A stretch of DNA of 64,000 bases from Mytilus galloprovincialis. Its lineage: Eukaryota > Mollusca > Bivalvia > Mytilida > Mytilidae. The notes below the pieces were generated by a model. The model saw only the letters and a list, made by a program, of their open reading frames with translations, had not been told where the DNA came from and ran no database searches. Numbering within the stretch: position 1 is the stretch's first letter; each line of letters starts with the position of its first letter. The translations under genes were made by a program, and so were the position numbers. Location of the stretch: NCBI RefSeq assembly GCF_965363235.1, contig NC_134848.1, positions 60,598,181-60,662,180 on the forward strand, given 5' to 3'. This document shows, piece after piece, positions 32,340 to 45,400 of the stretch.

Positions 32340-35110
32340 TCTGTACTTATACATCCCGTCATTGTGTTATTGTGCTATGGTACATTTTTGTATTCTTGTC
32401 TTTCATGTTTGCTGATATGCTTTGTCTATATGCCTTTTTGTGTTTCTTTGTTACATACCACTTGGCTCTGTACTTATACATCCCGTCATTGTGTTATTGT
32501 GCTATGGTAAAATTTTGTATTCTTGTCTTTCATTTTTGCTAAAGTGCTTTGTCTATATGCCTTTTTGTGTTTCTTTGTTACATATGACGTGGCTCTGTAC
32601 TTTTTTTTACTGATTTTGCCGTTTGATTAGGGACTTTCCGTTTTGGGTTTTCCTCGGAGTTTGGTATTTTTGTGATTTAACTTTTTTGCAATCTTACAAC
32701 ATCTTCTTCTGTCCCCTGCGTAACGCGTTGCGGAGGACATGGAAATACCGGGCGTCCGTGTGTCTGTCCGTCCGGTCTTGTGAGCGCTCTCACAGGTAGA
32801 ATTCTTGCCAGATTTGTATAAAACTTTTACTACAGGTCAATATCAGCAATATCTCGGACAAGTTCTATAATAGCGGACAATCGACTTTTCTAAAAAGAAT
32901 TATGCCCCTTTCAATTATAAAGTATGTGCAACGCGGGGGACATTGGAACTCTGTGCTTTTATTGATATTTTTTAAAGTATTCAAAGAATATTCTATTAAT
33001 ATTTCCAAGTCGCGTTGAGCTACACGTTGATGCTACATAATGTTAAATTGATCTTTGATGATTCTTTTGACAGTTGATAATTTAGATCTATTTTATAATT
33101 TCTGTTTTCCTATTTCATGTTTTAACAAATACCAGTTGATCGTTTGTTTATCTTCCGGTCCCTGCAGCAAAATTTATTTCATTTTAATTTATCTAACAAA
33201 ATTTCAAGCCTTTCATCCAGGTCGTTCTACCGTACACAACCTATATATTGCATTAATTATTCATTTGTTTTCGTCTTTAATATGCATACTATATTTACCG
33301 TCAGACGTAAGGCAAGCAAAAATCAATCAAATAATGTATATTATCAAGTTCTATATCATTAGGAGAATAGATGTTTACTTTTAAATAATAACAAAAAATC
33401 TACTTGTTGCATATTTGTAACAATATTTCTTTGGGAATTGTTTTATTGATACAACGAAATCGGTATCGACCGTTTTAATATTACAGAAGAATAATCCATT
33501 TTCTTTCCACGTACGGATATCATTTTTAAAATGAAAGCCGCTTTCAAGCGATTAAAGTTAGAGACAAAACCAATGAGAAAACGTAATGCATACAGTAAAC
33601 CATATGAGTCTCTGGATGCATAAGATAGTTAATCATTTTAATTTCATGAGACTGTTGTCTCATATACCTGCATGACTGACCGTTAACAAAGGCGGATGAT
33701 ACCAATGAAACATTAAAAAACTTAAACAGAAGAAAAACTGACAATCCCATGAAAAAAAAAAAAAAAAAACAACCGAAAAAGTCATCAATACACTGTATAA
33801 AACTACAAACTGACCAACACGAGCCCTACCAAAAACCGGGATGAACTCTGGAGCTCCGGAAGGTGAGCAATTTCTGCTTCACATGTGGCACCGGTCGTCT
33901 TGATGGTGTAAGTAAAAATGATAAGTTTGTAAGTTGTAAGTTGTATACATGAATGTCAGACAGCAACGGATTTGTCGTATAAAGGAATTACATTCACAAA
34001 GAAAAAAACGGAATATTAAATTTTAATTTCTCGACCGACGCAATTTATATACATGTATAGCTTTAAAGTTGATTATTCGTTTGAAAGACATGCTCTTACA
34101 TTTAAAACTTGAGAGTTTTTCCTACGAGATAAGTGTGTACATGTACATTTGTTCCGGTGAAGATTTGTTTTATTAGTAATAGTACCCTTTTTAAAAACTT
34201 TTGTATTGCAGGGTATGGTGCTCGTTCTATGTCGATGCAATATAACGTGTCTGCGTACTTGTTGTATGTGCCCTTCTATTTTATAATGGTTTTGGTATTT
34301 GCTGCTAATAATATACCTGCATATTCATAATTGTTGTCTTTGGTTAATTGTTGATTATTTAGTACATACTAAAAACACATTTTATATTGCTTTATTCTTT
34401 ACAATCAACATGTCTGTTTTTATATTCGTTCATACATATTTCTTACATTCATTACTCTATCTCTTTCTCCTCATTGTTTGAATCGTTAATAATATGTACA
34501 TTGTAAATTCAACCAAATAAAAAATCAGTTCGACATTCAATATCTTAACAGTTGTTTTCAAAACCTCCTCAATAAAAAAGACAACTCAAAATATCCTGCA
34601 GTTTTGTAATTTAGTTAAGTTGATTAATATTAAGGAGTCTACTTTAATGATGGTTACCACCTCCTCTTTTTAGAACCAGAAAACAAAAACATAACAAAAG
34701 CATAAAAACAACAACATCATGGTGTCGAGCTGTTCTACTGTTTTGTAGCGAGTACAAATACATTTTACATTTTCAGACATCGTGAACTTAAAATGTATCC
34801 AACAAATAAAAAAAATCTGGCATGGTTATTTTGATTCATCATTTCCATATTCGGTCTTTTGATTTCATGATAGTGGACTCCTTTGTAGTATTGGTGACAT
34901 AGATGATTCCGTTTATCTTTTAAGGTTCATCATCCCAAATGAATGAATAAATTTTATTATTTATTTGACGTACCATATTGTCATCTGGACATGGGATGGA
35001 CAGGAACGGATGATTCAATTTTGATATTATTTGATATTTTATAATTTTGTAATTGTTACTTTATCAAATTGGGTAAGTGACTGTTATAACCATTTATGTA
35101 ATATGTTTTT
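32340..35110 (+). repeat. Long dispersed repeat, forward arm of an inverted pair
   Basis: Matching landmarks, forward and reverse-complement: GTGAGCGCTCTCACAGGTA (32,780 and 60,645), ATTTGTCGTATAAAGGAATT (33,970 and about 59,735), GGTGACATAGATGATT (34,890 and 58,827) and GGTAAGTGACTGTTAT (35,070 and 58,718). Spacing is kept over more than 2 kb. No protein is evident, so it is a non-autonomous element or an element's 3' region. Confidence 0.7.
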
Positions 35111-35317
35111 CTATTTCTTGAATTCGAGGAACACAACTTAGGTTTAGGTTTTGATAGTATAATATTCTGTCTTAATCAACACATCGGCCCAATAGTTTGA
35201 AGGCACTCTAACTGCATGCCAGTCTACACTTTACACACAATTCGTCTTGCCTATGTGTTTAATACCTATCCATGTAACGTTTGTTTTGTCTAAGTTTATT
35301 TCAATCTATGAACAAAT

Positions 35318-35780
35318 TATGGCTTTTTAACTGTTTTGACCCGAGCCTCACTGATGAGTCTTATGTTGACAAAACGAGCGTCTGGCGTATTAAATTATAA
35401 TCCTGGTACCTTTGATAACTATTTACACCACTGGGTCGATGCCACTACTGGTGGACGTTTCGTCCCCGAGGGTATCACCAGCCCAGTAGTCAGCACTTCG
35501 GTGTTGACATGAATATCAATTATATGGTCATTTTTATAAATTTCCTGTTTACAAAACTTTGATTTTTTCGAAAATCTAAGGATTTTCTTATCCCCAGGAG
35601 TAGATTACCTTAGCCGTATTTGGCATAACTTTTTGGATTTTTGGGTCCTCAATGCTCTTCAACTTTGTATTTGTTTGGCTTTTTAACTGTTTTGATCTGA
35701 GCGTCACTGCTGAGTCTTATGTTGACGAAACTCGCGTCTGGCGTATTAAATTATAATCCTGGTACCTTTGATAACTATTA
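35318..35780 (+). mobile_element. Retrozyme-like element, second head-to-tail ribozyme dimer
   Basis: Same organisation as 22,743-23,207. Predicted cleavage sites at 35,382/35,383 and 35,738/35,739 again define exactly 356 bp. The interior, including the ACTGGG/CCCAGT and GCTGGTG-type pairing arms, is almost the same. Both ribozymes are damaged: the first has GCCTCA in stem I and AAAA for GAAA; the second has CTGCTGA for CTGATGA. This copy is therefore older or relaxed. It lies about 700 bp upstream of the Apple/VMO-I gene. Confidence 0.8.
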
Positions 35781-36499
35781 AGTATAGTAATTTGTTATCA
35801 TTGTTACCTTATCTCATCATGTATTGATAGATATTCTCGTTTTCGTGTTATTGCATCATTTTATTAAACTTATTTTATAATTCTTTTTCACTTATACATT
35901 TTGGAGTAATTAAAATTGGTATATGCATTTTGAAGGATGTTTTTAGAACATTCATAAGGTATTTTGTCTTCTCATCGACACAATATATCAGACAGCCTTT
36001 AATAATTCACTTTAATTACTGTATTTAATAATGATAAAATGTATATGATGATTCACAGAAGAAATAAATATAAAAATTTGATTTATCATCTATATTTGAA
36101 TTCATACGTTTTAATCATTGCAATGCATTATATAACTGCTTTGTTTATTTCAATCGATACTTCAGCATACTTAAAGTGTTTAATATAACTACAACAAGTC
36201 TTATCTCTGGAATCAAAGAGAAACTAAGAATACCAAAGGGACACGTGATGTGTTAGGGACGCAGAAATTTCTAATATGAATTGACATTTGACTCTGAAGA
36301 CCTATGATATATGTTAAGTGTGTGCATACATTTTTAATCAAACTGAATCTATCATGTTTAAAAGGAAGTAGTCTTGAATTCAAACGGAACTAGATTAATT
36401 GCAGTTATCAAATGAATTTACATGTAAATGCTGTGCAGTATTTGGTTTAAAACTTTAAAACTTATCTTATTTTATATAGATTTTTTCGTTGTATCAGAC

Positions 36500-39400
36500 A
36501 TGCAAGGATATGTTATCGCTTCGATATGTAGCTTCCTATTTCAAAATGCGGTGTCGGCTGTTGGAAATTATCAGACGAGAACAGAATACTTTAGAGTAGA
36601 AAAGAATAAGAAAATCAGGTCAGTGAATCTCACAGCCATAGGGAGAATGTCTGAAAGTCAATGTGCAGTATTTTGTTTGACTTTCAGTGACAGATGTTGT
36701 GAGATTACTTATATTAATTCGACTCAAGAGTGTAAACTTGATCAGTCCGGATGCTGTCATACGAATTTTGACAATGTATCTGGTTCAAACATCCTACATA
36801 CCAGTCGTAAATATGTCGGTAAGTCTAATCTTCACTTATAATTTACTTATAATTAAAGGCAATGGAAAAATGTTCATAATAGGGGAAGTCTAGGATACCC
36901 TGATATATTTCCCTTTTTACAGTATGTGTTTAAGTACGGCCATTGCTTTGCAAAAGAAAAGCTATTATTTCCATTGTCAACTTTAAAAAAAAGCTTTTCT
37001 CATCGCTTATTTTAACACGTATTACAATCTGAAAACGTTTAAAAATAGGAATACAATATTATTTCTTAAACTATGATATCTTGTACAGTATAGTAAGCTA
37101 TAAAATGCATCAGATGACAATTTAATAGAGAGAGTCAATAGTCCGATTTGCTTTCTTCTTTAGAAAGGTAGAAAGAGCATGTTAAAGTAACCACGTTATA
37201 TTTATGTTGAATAGACACTAGTTTAAGCTTGTTCTTGAGAGTGTCAATCTTCTTTTAAACTTATGTTAATTTTCTTACTTTAAACATGATTTAAACAAGC
37301 TATTTGTTGCCAATTTCTCATATATACTCACACCGTTTGAACTTGTAGTGGGGGTAGATTTTTGCAAAGTTCAGGGTTTTTTTCTTTGTCTTTGAGTTTG
37401 TTTACTTGCGTTTAGTTTGTTTTGTGTCATCATGGTCATGAATGTAAGCACAATATCTTTTCTTTTCTTTTTTTAAAATTCAAAAGATGAACAATTACCT
37501 GATGGAAATTGAATATGAAAAGTCTTTCTAATATACTTAAATTATGCTTCAAATATTAAACATAAGTTTATTAAACTGCAATATGATTTTGTGCATTATA
37601 ATTTTGTGGAAGACAATTTTGATACAGTATTGTTCTAGGTTAAAAAGTGTTTTTCGTAAAATAATTGCATGGACAGACGATAGTCACTTAACAAATAAAT
37701 TTGTATCTGAAAGTCTATCTTGTTCATTTTGTTGATAAATACTCAACATTTGTTTAAACAAACTTGCACTTATGATCAAGATCCATAATAAATTATATAT
37801 CAATTTGTCAAGACATAATGTTGCAACCTTTAAGTAAAAATATAAAGCTGGTGCAATCTTTATAAAGATGGGAAGACATTTTTTTTAAATAACCTTAATA
37901 AACCTGATAATACACTAAAGGATAACACGCTTTACTTTGTAAGAGGTTGTTTTTATCAATATTTGTTTTAACTGCATAGGATTTGTGTCAGTTGCTTTTA
38001 AAATTTTTTGGAAGTTTCGTTCTTTTTCTTTTATACATATGATTACATTTGTTTAATACGCAAGAATTTTCAATGATAGGAAAAATGTATATACTGCTGC
38101 TAGTCAAGAACCTTGTGAATGCTTCTTTCTAATCTGTATGCAGCTCTTTCGTTTTTTTTAGCGTTTAACGTCGGAACAAGGACTATTGGAATTGTTGTTG
38201 ATTTTGGCTATATCTCATTTAAGGATGTTTGCTCCTCTGTTTTAGAATAACAAGGTTTTTAAAAGACTGTTTTAGATTAATAGAATATGAATAAGGGAAC
38301 ATAAAAATTAGGGAAAATTTTTAGGTCCGTGATCTAGTTTTTGAGATATAAACATTTAAAAATGGCGGGAAATTGTTCTCTCTAGATTTTCCTTACATTT
38401 AACATTGACACCTTTTTCCTTTCAAAAGCTATGAAATAATAACAAGGATTTTATAAAATTTTCAGAAATGGCTATTTAAACTATATGCAATAAATTTATG
38501 GAAAGAAAAGTAGGGGTCAGTGGTCAAAATTTTTATTGGCACTACGTGAATAAAACTAGAGGAGTCCGAATGTCTGACATAAAGTCAAAAACAAAAGGAG
38601 CGAAAATTGTTTTGCAATGGTTGTTGACATCTATATGTTGATTGATTGTTTTTTTTTGTTTAAATTCCATCCATTTTGAGGAAGGTTTTTTTTTTTTACT
38701 ATTTCAGGCTATAATAAGATATTGTCTGTAACTAATGGTGGATATTTTGGTAATTGGGCAAATGAAGAATTTTGTAGAAAAGGTCTTTATGCTGTTGGTT
38801 ACAGAATGAAAGTATGTATACTTCTATGATAATCGTTAAATAACTATCATTAAAACGTTAAGTTAAGACTATTTAACTTCTACAATCAGATACCAACTAC
38901 ACGTGGTGAATATCTTTACTTTATACTAAAAATCGTAACAAAATATCGTCAAAATAAAATAACTATTTGGTTAATTGTGCGAGCAGTAAATGTAAATAGT
39001 TATCAAAAGTACCAGGATTATAATTTAGTACGCCAGACGCGCGTTTCGTCTACATAAGACTCATCAGTGACGCTCATATCAAAATATTTATAAAGCCAAA
39101 TAAGTACGAAGTGGAAGAGCATTGAGGGTCCAAAATTCCAAAAAGTTGTGCCAAATACGGCTAAGGGGACGACCATTTGATATTCTGGGGGGGGGGGGGG
39201 GCAAGAGGATTTTGAAAATAGATAACTCAGCCTTGATAATCACAAAAATAAATGGTTTGTTCTGTGGTAGTTTGAAAATAAATTACCTGACTTGCAATGT
39301 ATAGAAAATAAATAACTCAGCAGGTCTAATCGAAAGTATACGAGATGGCACCAGATTCTTCATAAATTCATCTTTTTTCCCAAAAAAAATCGGGAAACAC

Positions 39401-42400
39401 TTCCCAAATTTTTTAATAACAAAAGTATAAATATTATTTAAATATACTTGAAATGTCTGAAAATTGGTTTCATTTAACTTGAAGTATATTGTCTCAGGAA
39501 ACCTTACCTCACCTTTATTTTAACAGGGTCGTAACTCCATGTAGGAAATTTCAAAACCAAACGCTTGTCTCCATATCAAATTGTGTTCACGGCCTTGCAA
39601 GAAGAAAGTTCTGTTTTCCCTCAGACTTATAGCCCTGATTTTTCGGGATCAATGTTTCTTATTTATTTGTCTTTTGTTCATTGATTCCCCTTCTGTATTC
39701 TGTTAGTGTTGCATTCCTTTTGTAATCTAGTAATTTTGTTATAAACTTGATCATGAGTTTAAAAAAAAAAAAAACAGCAGCCACAGGCTTAACTATGTGA
39801 ATTCCATTTTTGCTTTATCATGCACATTGGTCTTTTGATGTTTTCCCTAGAAACTTCAGTCTTACACTGAATTTATACATTTTGCTTTGAGACCAAAATA
39901 TTGTCAAAAAATTATTAAAACAAAACTTCATTTTCAGATTATGAAAGGGTCTTCCGAACACCCAGAAAGCATGATTTTGCATCATTTGTTCTATAGCTTC
40001 TAGGGCCTTCAGTGGCTCCAAAACCCTTCAAAAAAATGTTTGCCTCGCTCCGCTCGGCATAGTAGGTTGGCCAAAACATTTAAAAGTGCCTAGTTATAAC
40101 TAAACTTAATACTATGTGTATATGCAGTTGGGAATTTAAAAGATTCATTTCTGTAGAGGGGGATGGTTAATCTAATTAAATGTTACATAATGACTTGACT
40201 ATACTATATGTATTATTAATAAACAAAACATTTAAAAAATTGTATGTTTTTCGAATATCAAAAATATAGTTGTGAAAATGAATAATCAGTCCCTTGCTTT
40301 AATGAAAATGAAAAATCTTGCTTCAATAGTGCAGAAAATGAATAATCTGTCCTCTTAGTTTGCAAAAATAAATAACCGATCAAAAACAAATCCTCCTGCC
40401 CCCCCCCCCCCCCCCCCCCCAAAAATATCAAATGGTCGTCCCCTAAGGTAATCTATTCCTGGGATAAGAAAATCCTTAGTTTTTCAATAAGTTCAAGTTT
40501 TGTAAACCAAGTTAACATCAAATCGTCTATAAAAAGTGAAAATACCAAACTCCAAGGAAAATTCAAAACGGAAAGTCCCTTATCAAATGGCAAAATCAAA
40601 AGCTCAAACACATCAAACGAATGGAAAAAATGACATATTCCTTACTTGGTACATGTATTTCCTTATGCAGACAATGGTGGAATAAACCTGTATTTCTTTT
40701 TGTATCCATTTCATGAGTTTTTTATATGATTTTTATAGTTTTTTCTCATGTTGTACTGTTACACCAGGTTAGATAAAGGGTTGGGCGCCGCTAACATGTT
40801 TAACCCCGCCACATTCTGTATGTGGCTGTCCCAAGTCAGGAGCCTGCAATTCACTGGTTGTCTTCTGTTGCTGTGTTACTTATTTGTTTTTTTGTTCTTT
40901 ATTTGCACATAAATTACATGAATTAGGCCGTTAGTTTTCTAGTATGAATTGTTTTACATTTGTCATTTCGGGGACTTTTATAGCTGACTATGTGGTATGA
41001 GCTTTGCTCATTGTTGAAGGCCGTACGGTGACCTAAAGTTGTTAATTTCTGTGAAATTTAGACTTTTTGAAGAGTTGTCTCATTGGTAATCAATGACATA
41101 CACATTTTTTTTTATATAATAGGTTAACATCACATATTTTAGAATCTCCTTGCTGATTACATGTAGTGTCCCATACCATTATGTCAAATCATAAGTCATT
41201 CTCCACATTGATGCAGGGGCTTTCCCCAGATGTGCACTTAAACATGCACACACATACCTTATTTTGATTCAATAATATAAATTATATGTGTCAAAATATT
41301 TCTCACCGGGGGTCACAAGTATTTCGACCAATTCAATGGCAATCTAAAATTATTAAAATCTGAAGTTAAAAAAACCCTCAAAATATCATCAAAGAGAGCA
41401 AGCAAATCAGTCAATAAAGAAGTATCAATATCTAATTGAGTATAAGTACAAAGCCACGTGCCACAGATTACAAAGTGTCTTTAACTCATTTAAAGTTCAC
41501 AATACACCAAGTCCAGTCCACCAGCAGGGGAAAGAAGAAATATTAGAAGTGACTAAATACAACAACCTAATCACAAGGTTCTCAAAACATGAATAAATAT
41601 CAGTAAGTCAAATCAGAAGATCTTACAATACATGTTTGCAATTAATCGTTTAAGGATGTACTTAGGTCAGGTTTATGAATTTTTGTCAGATGTTCAAACT
41701 CCATTGGTTTTTCTTCTACGATACAGGGTAAAATGTATTGCTACATAACACCCATGTTTTTTCATAAAAGAATTGAATATCCCATAAAAGGTATTTTACC
41801 AAAATTGAAACAGATTCTAGATTACTTTTCTTTCGATTTTAGGCCCAAATAATACCAAGGCAAATATAAGGCAAAAGTCCGAGACAGCCTTTTCCCATCA
41901 TTTAAAAAAAAATATCTCAAAAGGAGCTCAATAACCTATCATTTTCTTAGCTTATGGTGTACCTAAACTAATGCTATTCTGACTTATAGCATCAATTTTA
42001 AATTCTAGATTTATTTAATTTTACCTAAGTACACCCTTAATGTATGCATTTCACTGACATTTCATTTCAAAAATATTGTGATGAGATATATTCCAGCACT
42101 AGTCTTAAAGTGATGTGGATTCTTAAAAAATTCTAAAGATCTACTGCTAAATCTTAGATCTAAATTTCTGCAATTTTGCAGCATCATTAAAAATTTTGAT
42201 TTGTCTACGCTTTACACTACTATTACCCATGGTCAATTAAAAGATCGACTTCAACATCTCATTAAACAGAGCTTTTTCTATAAAAATGGAAATCGTAGAT
42301 ACAAATTTCTTGTTTTTGGTTATAATAATTCTACTTTTGTGAAGAGCCACACTGATTCTACCCATAAAATATACTGAAGAGATGATATTATCAAAATGCT

Positions 42401-45400
42401 GGACTTTTTGATTGACAACATATTTGTTGAGTTTGGAGGATTGATATTTCAACAGACAGTCGGTATTACAGACAGTACTAATTGTGCATCTCTACTGGCT
42501 GATTTGTTTTTGTACTCGTATGTAGCAGAATTCATTCAAAACCTTCTAAAAGACATAAAGAAAAAGCACCTTGTGAAATTCTTTAATTTCACTTTCAGAT
42601 ATATTGATGATGTCCTCTCACTGAATAACCCGTATTTCAGCCAATACTTACATCTCATATATCCAAGTGAACTTAAAATTAAGGATACTACTGGTACTAG
42701 GAGGACTGCTTCATACCTTGATCGTTTACTCAATATTGACACAGATAGACGACTTCACACTAAAATCTATGACAAACGGGACGATTTTAACTTCCCAATT
42801 ATCAACTTCCCATTTCTCAACAGTAACATACCCTCTGGCCCATCGTATGGTGTTTACATATCTCAGTTCATACGTTATACTTGTGCATGTTCAAACTATA
42901 CGGAATTCATATACAGGAGTGTGTTCCAACAGAGTTATGAAGAGGAAAGATTAAAATTAACACTCCGTAAATGTTATGGACACCATCACGAATTGGTTGA
43001 TCTAATGATGTTTCTTTGTCTAAACTAACTAACGACATTTTTACCACGTCTTAGATTGTGGTTTATCATCTACGTCGTCTGGTCTTCTAACTACCGAAAA
43101 TGACCTATTCCCAAATATGACTGTTTTGCTGAGTGTAAAGTCGCATTGATATAAGACGTGTCTCGGTATTTGTTCATCCAACATTCATGTATTTAGTTAT
43201 GATGTCCATATGTAGTTATTGTTGGATGTTGTTTTATGTCTTATCGTTTATGGTTTTAATTCTATTTTTCTTTTTCTTTATGTATATAAAAGTAAAGATA
43301 TTAATCATTTAGTTCATTTATATGATTTTTAGGTTAAAAGTAACTATATGCACATGATTCATTTGTGAAAAACCAGGGTTTTAAAACACAAATAATGACA
43401 CCATTACTAACACAATTTTATATTAATATTGTTGTAATGGTTAGAAAAAACATCAAATAACACCATTACAAACTTAATCCCAATTTCCTATTGTAATTTT
43501 AGAAATTTACCTGTGACGTCATTTTTTGTGGCGTTGATACATTCGTGTGACGCATAGTTTATTATTCTGTTGTGCTGTAATTGTGTTTTGTCGCAAATTA
43601 ATCTTAGATGTTCGTTGTTATTCTGTGGTTTACATGGTGAAATGGACTATTATATTAATATTTAATGTATTTCTCTGTCCTGAATGTCCTTGTATTTATT
43701 TGTACTTTATTCCTGTCACGTAATGTTGTTTTTATCGGTATTGTTAACATTGCTATATAAGCGGGAGGTTCGGCAGGCCATTTTTTCTTAAAATGTCCTG
43801 AACCAGGTTAGGAATATGGCAATTGTTATCACATAGTCCGTGTTTATGTATGTTGGCGTTTTTTTTAGCAGTTCCGTTTTGTTTCCTCTTATACCATCAA
43901 GTGTTTCCCTCAGTTTTGGTTTATGACCCGGATTTGTTTCAGTTAAATAGATTTATGACTATTGAATAGCGGTATACTGCTATTGCTTTTATTTACAGAT
44001 CGAAGGACCACATTTAACAGATAAGACAGAACTGAATGACATAGAAATTATCTGTGGGAGTAGAGGGAGTGATCGTTGTGGTGACACGGCAAGTTCTGGT
44101 CAGCAGGTATGGGGAAATTGGACAGGAGAAGCACTTTGTCCAGCTAAGACATTTCTTACCTCATTTTCTCTACAAGTAGAGAAATACAATGTAAGTTGAT
44201 TTAATCTAAAAATGTAACAAATATTTTCTCGATTTAAGCTATTAGAAATCTAAACGAATTTTATTATGAATGATATACTAAAAATTCTTGCAAAACAAAC
44301 CACATGTTTGTTGTGTTCAAATCTCCTTTGTAAGTTTAATTAATTAAGACCATTACAAAATGTCTGTATGGATATACAGATAATTTGCAATATGAAATAT
44401 GCATTGAACTCAAATTTTGAAATTCTAAGCTAGGTGATAAGTTGTTAATGTATTTATTTTTGTCTTTGTACTTTGATATCTATATAATAATGTTTCTGTT
44501 TCTGATTTCAAGAAATATTACAAGGGGACAATATTTCGTATTTCCTATTCCAAAAGATTTTTTTATGGGGACTTAAACAGACTAGCACTTTTGATCTATA
44601 AACATTACTCGGTGTCCGTCATTCATGCAATAAAGAATCTAAGTGAACTCGAATATGTTAAAATTACCTGTGTTTGATTTTGAATTTTTGAATTTTTAAA
44701 CTTTTCTGTTAAACAAAATAAAAAGGAATTGTAATGCCAGAGGTTGATATTGTTCTTTTAATCGCGAGTTTTTTTTTTCTGTAACATTTAATATCATGTA
44801 TAAGTTTAACATACTGAAAATTACGTAACTTTCATACATTTACTACCTTAGTAAAGTTAAAACATTGATGTAAAAAAAAACATCAGGGTAAGAATTAGAG
44901 AAACTGATCAATCAAAAACCTTGGTATTCCATTGTAGCTCTTAGATTGTTATCATTGTTTCATTTAATATTCATTAAGCCCAGTTACCAGGGTTTGGATA
45001 TTGGCATGATGCCGAGGATACATTTTAACAGTATAATTTCTTATCATTATTAATGAAATTGTACTAAAACTAATGTTATGTAAATGTACTAAAGCTAATG
45101 CTATGCTATTGTACTAAATCAATGCCACAATTACTTTAGGCAAAATTCACCTTAGATTCAGCTGTTCTGTTTTGAATTTTTGGGGTTTTCATTTATCTAG
45201 TTTCACTTATCATAGATGCCAGGATAAACATGTTGTACGCGTTCGTCTACAACAAACTCACCAGAGACGCTCGTACCAAAAAAAGTTAAAAAGGCGAAAT
45301 TAAGTATGAAGCTGAAAAGTCGAAAGATTTTGCCAAATACATCTAAGGTAATATTCATAGGGTAGATAATCTTAGTATTTTGAAAATTTCAAATTATTTA

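Larger units (their letters stand above)
32214..36479. other. Non-coding region: inverted-repeat arm and retrozyme dimer
   Basis: At 32,337-32,600 a roughly 127-bp unit (CTCTGTACTTATACATCCCG) is repeated, with the start of a third unit. From about 32,340 to 35,110 the sequence is the inverted counterpart of 58,690-60,960. The retrozyme-like dimer is at 35,318-35,780. From 35,780 to 36,479 I see nothing identifiable except a possible splice acceptor, TTATATAG, ending at 36,479. Confidence 0.6.
38996..40520 (-). mobile_element. 5'-truncated retrozyme-like copy, split by a later transposon
   Basis: On the minus strand the element runs 40,520-40,447 and then 39,161-38,996. Joined at the shared TAA, the two parts rebuild the family sequence across TAGATTACCTTA/GCCGTATTTGG, as seen uninterrupted at about 23,030-23,050. 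It begins inside the 356-bp unit, so it is 5' truncated, and ends just after the ribozyme. Confidence 0.75.
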
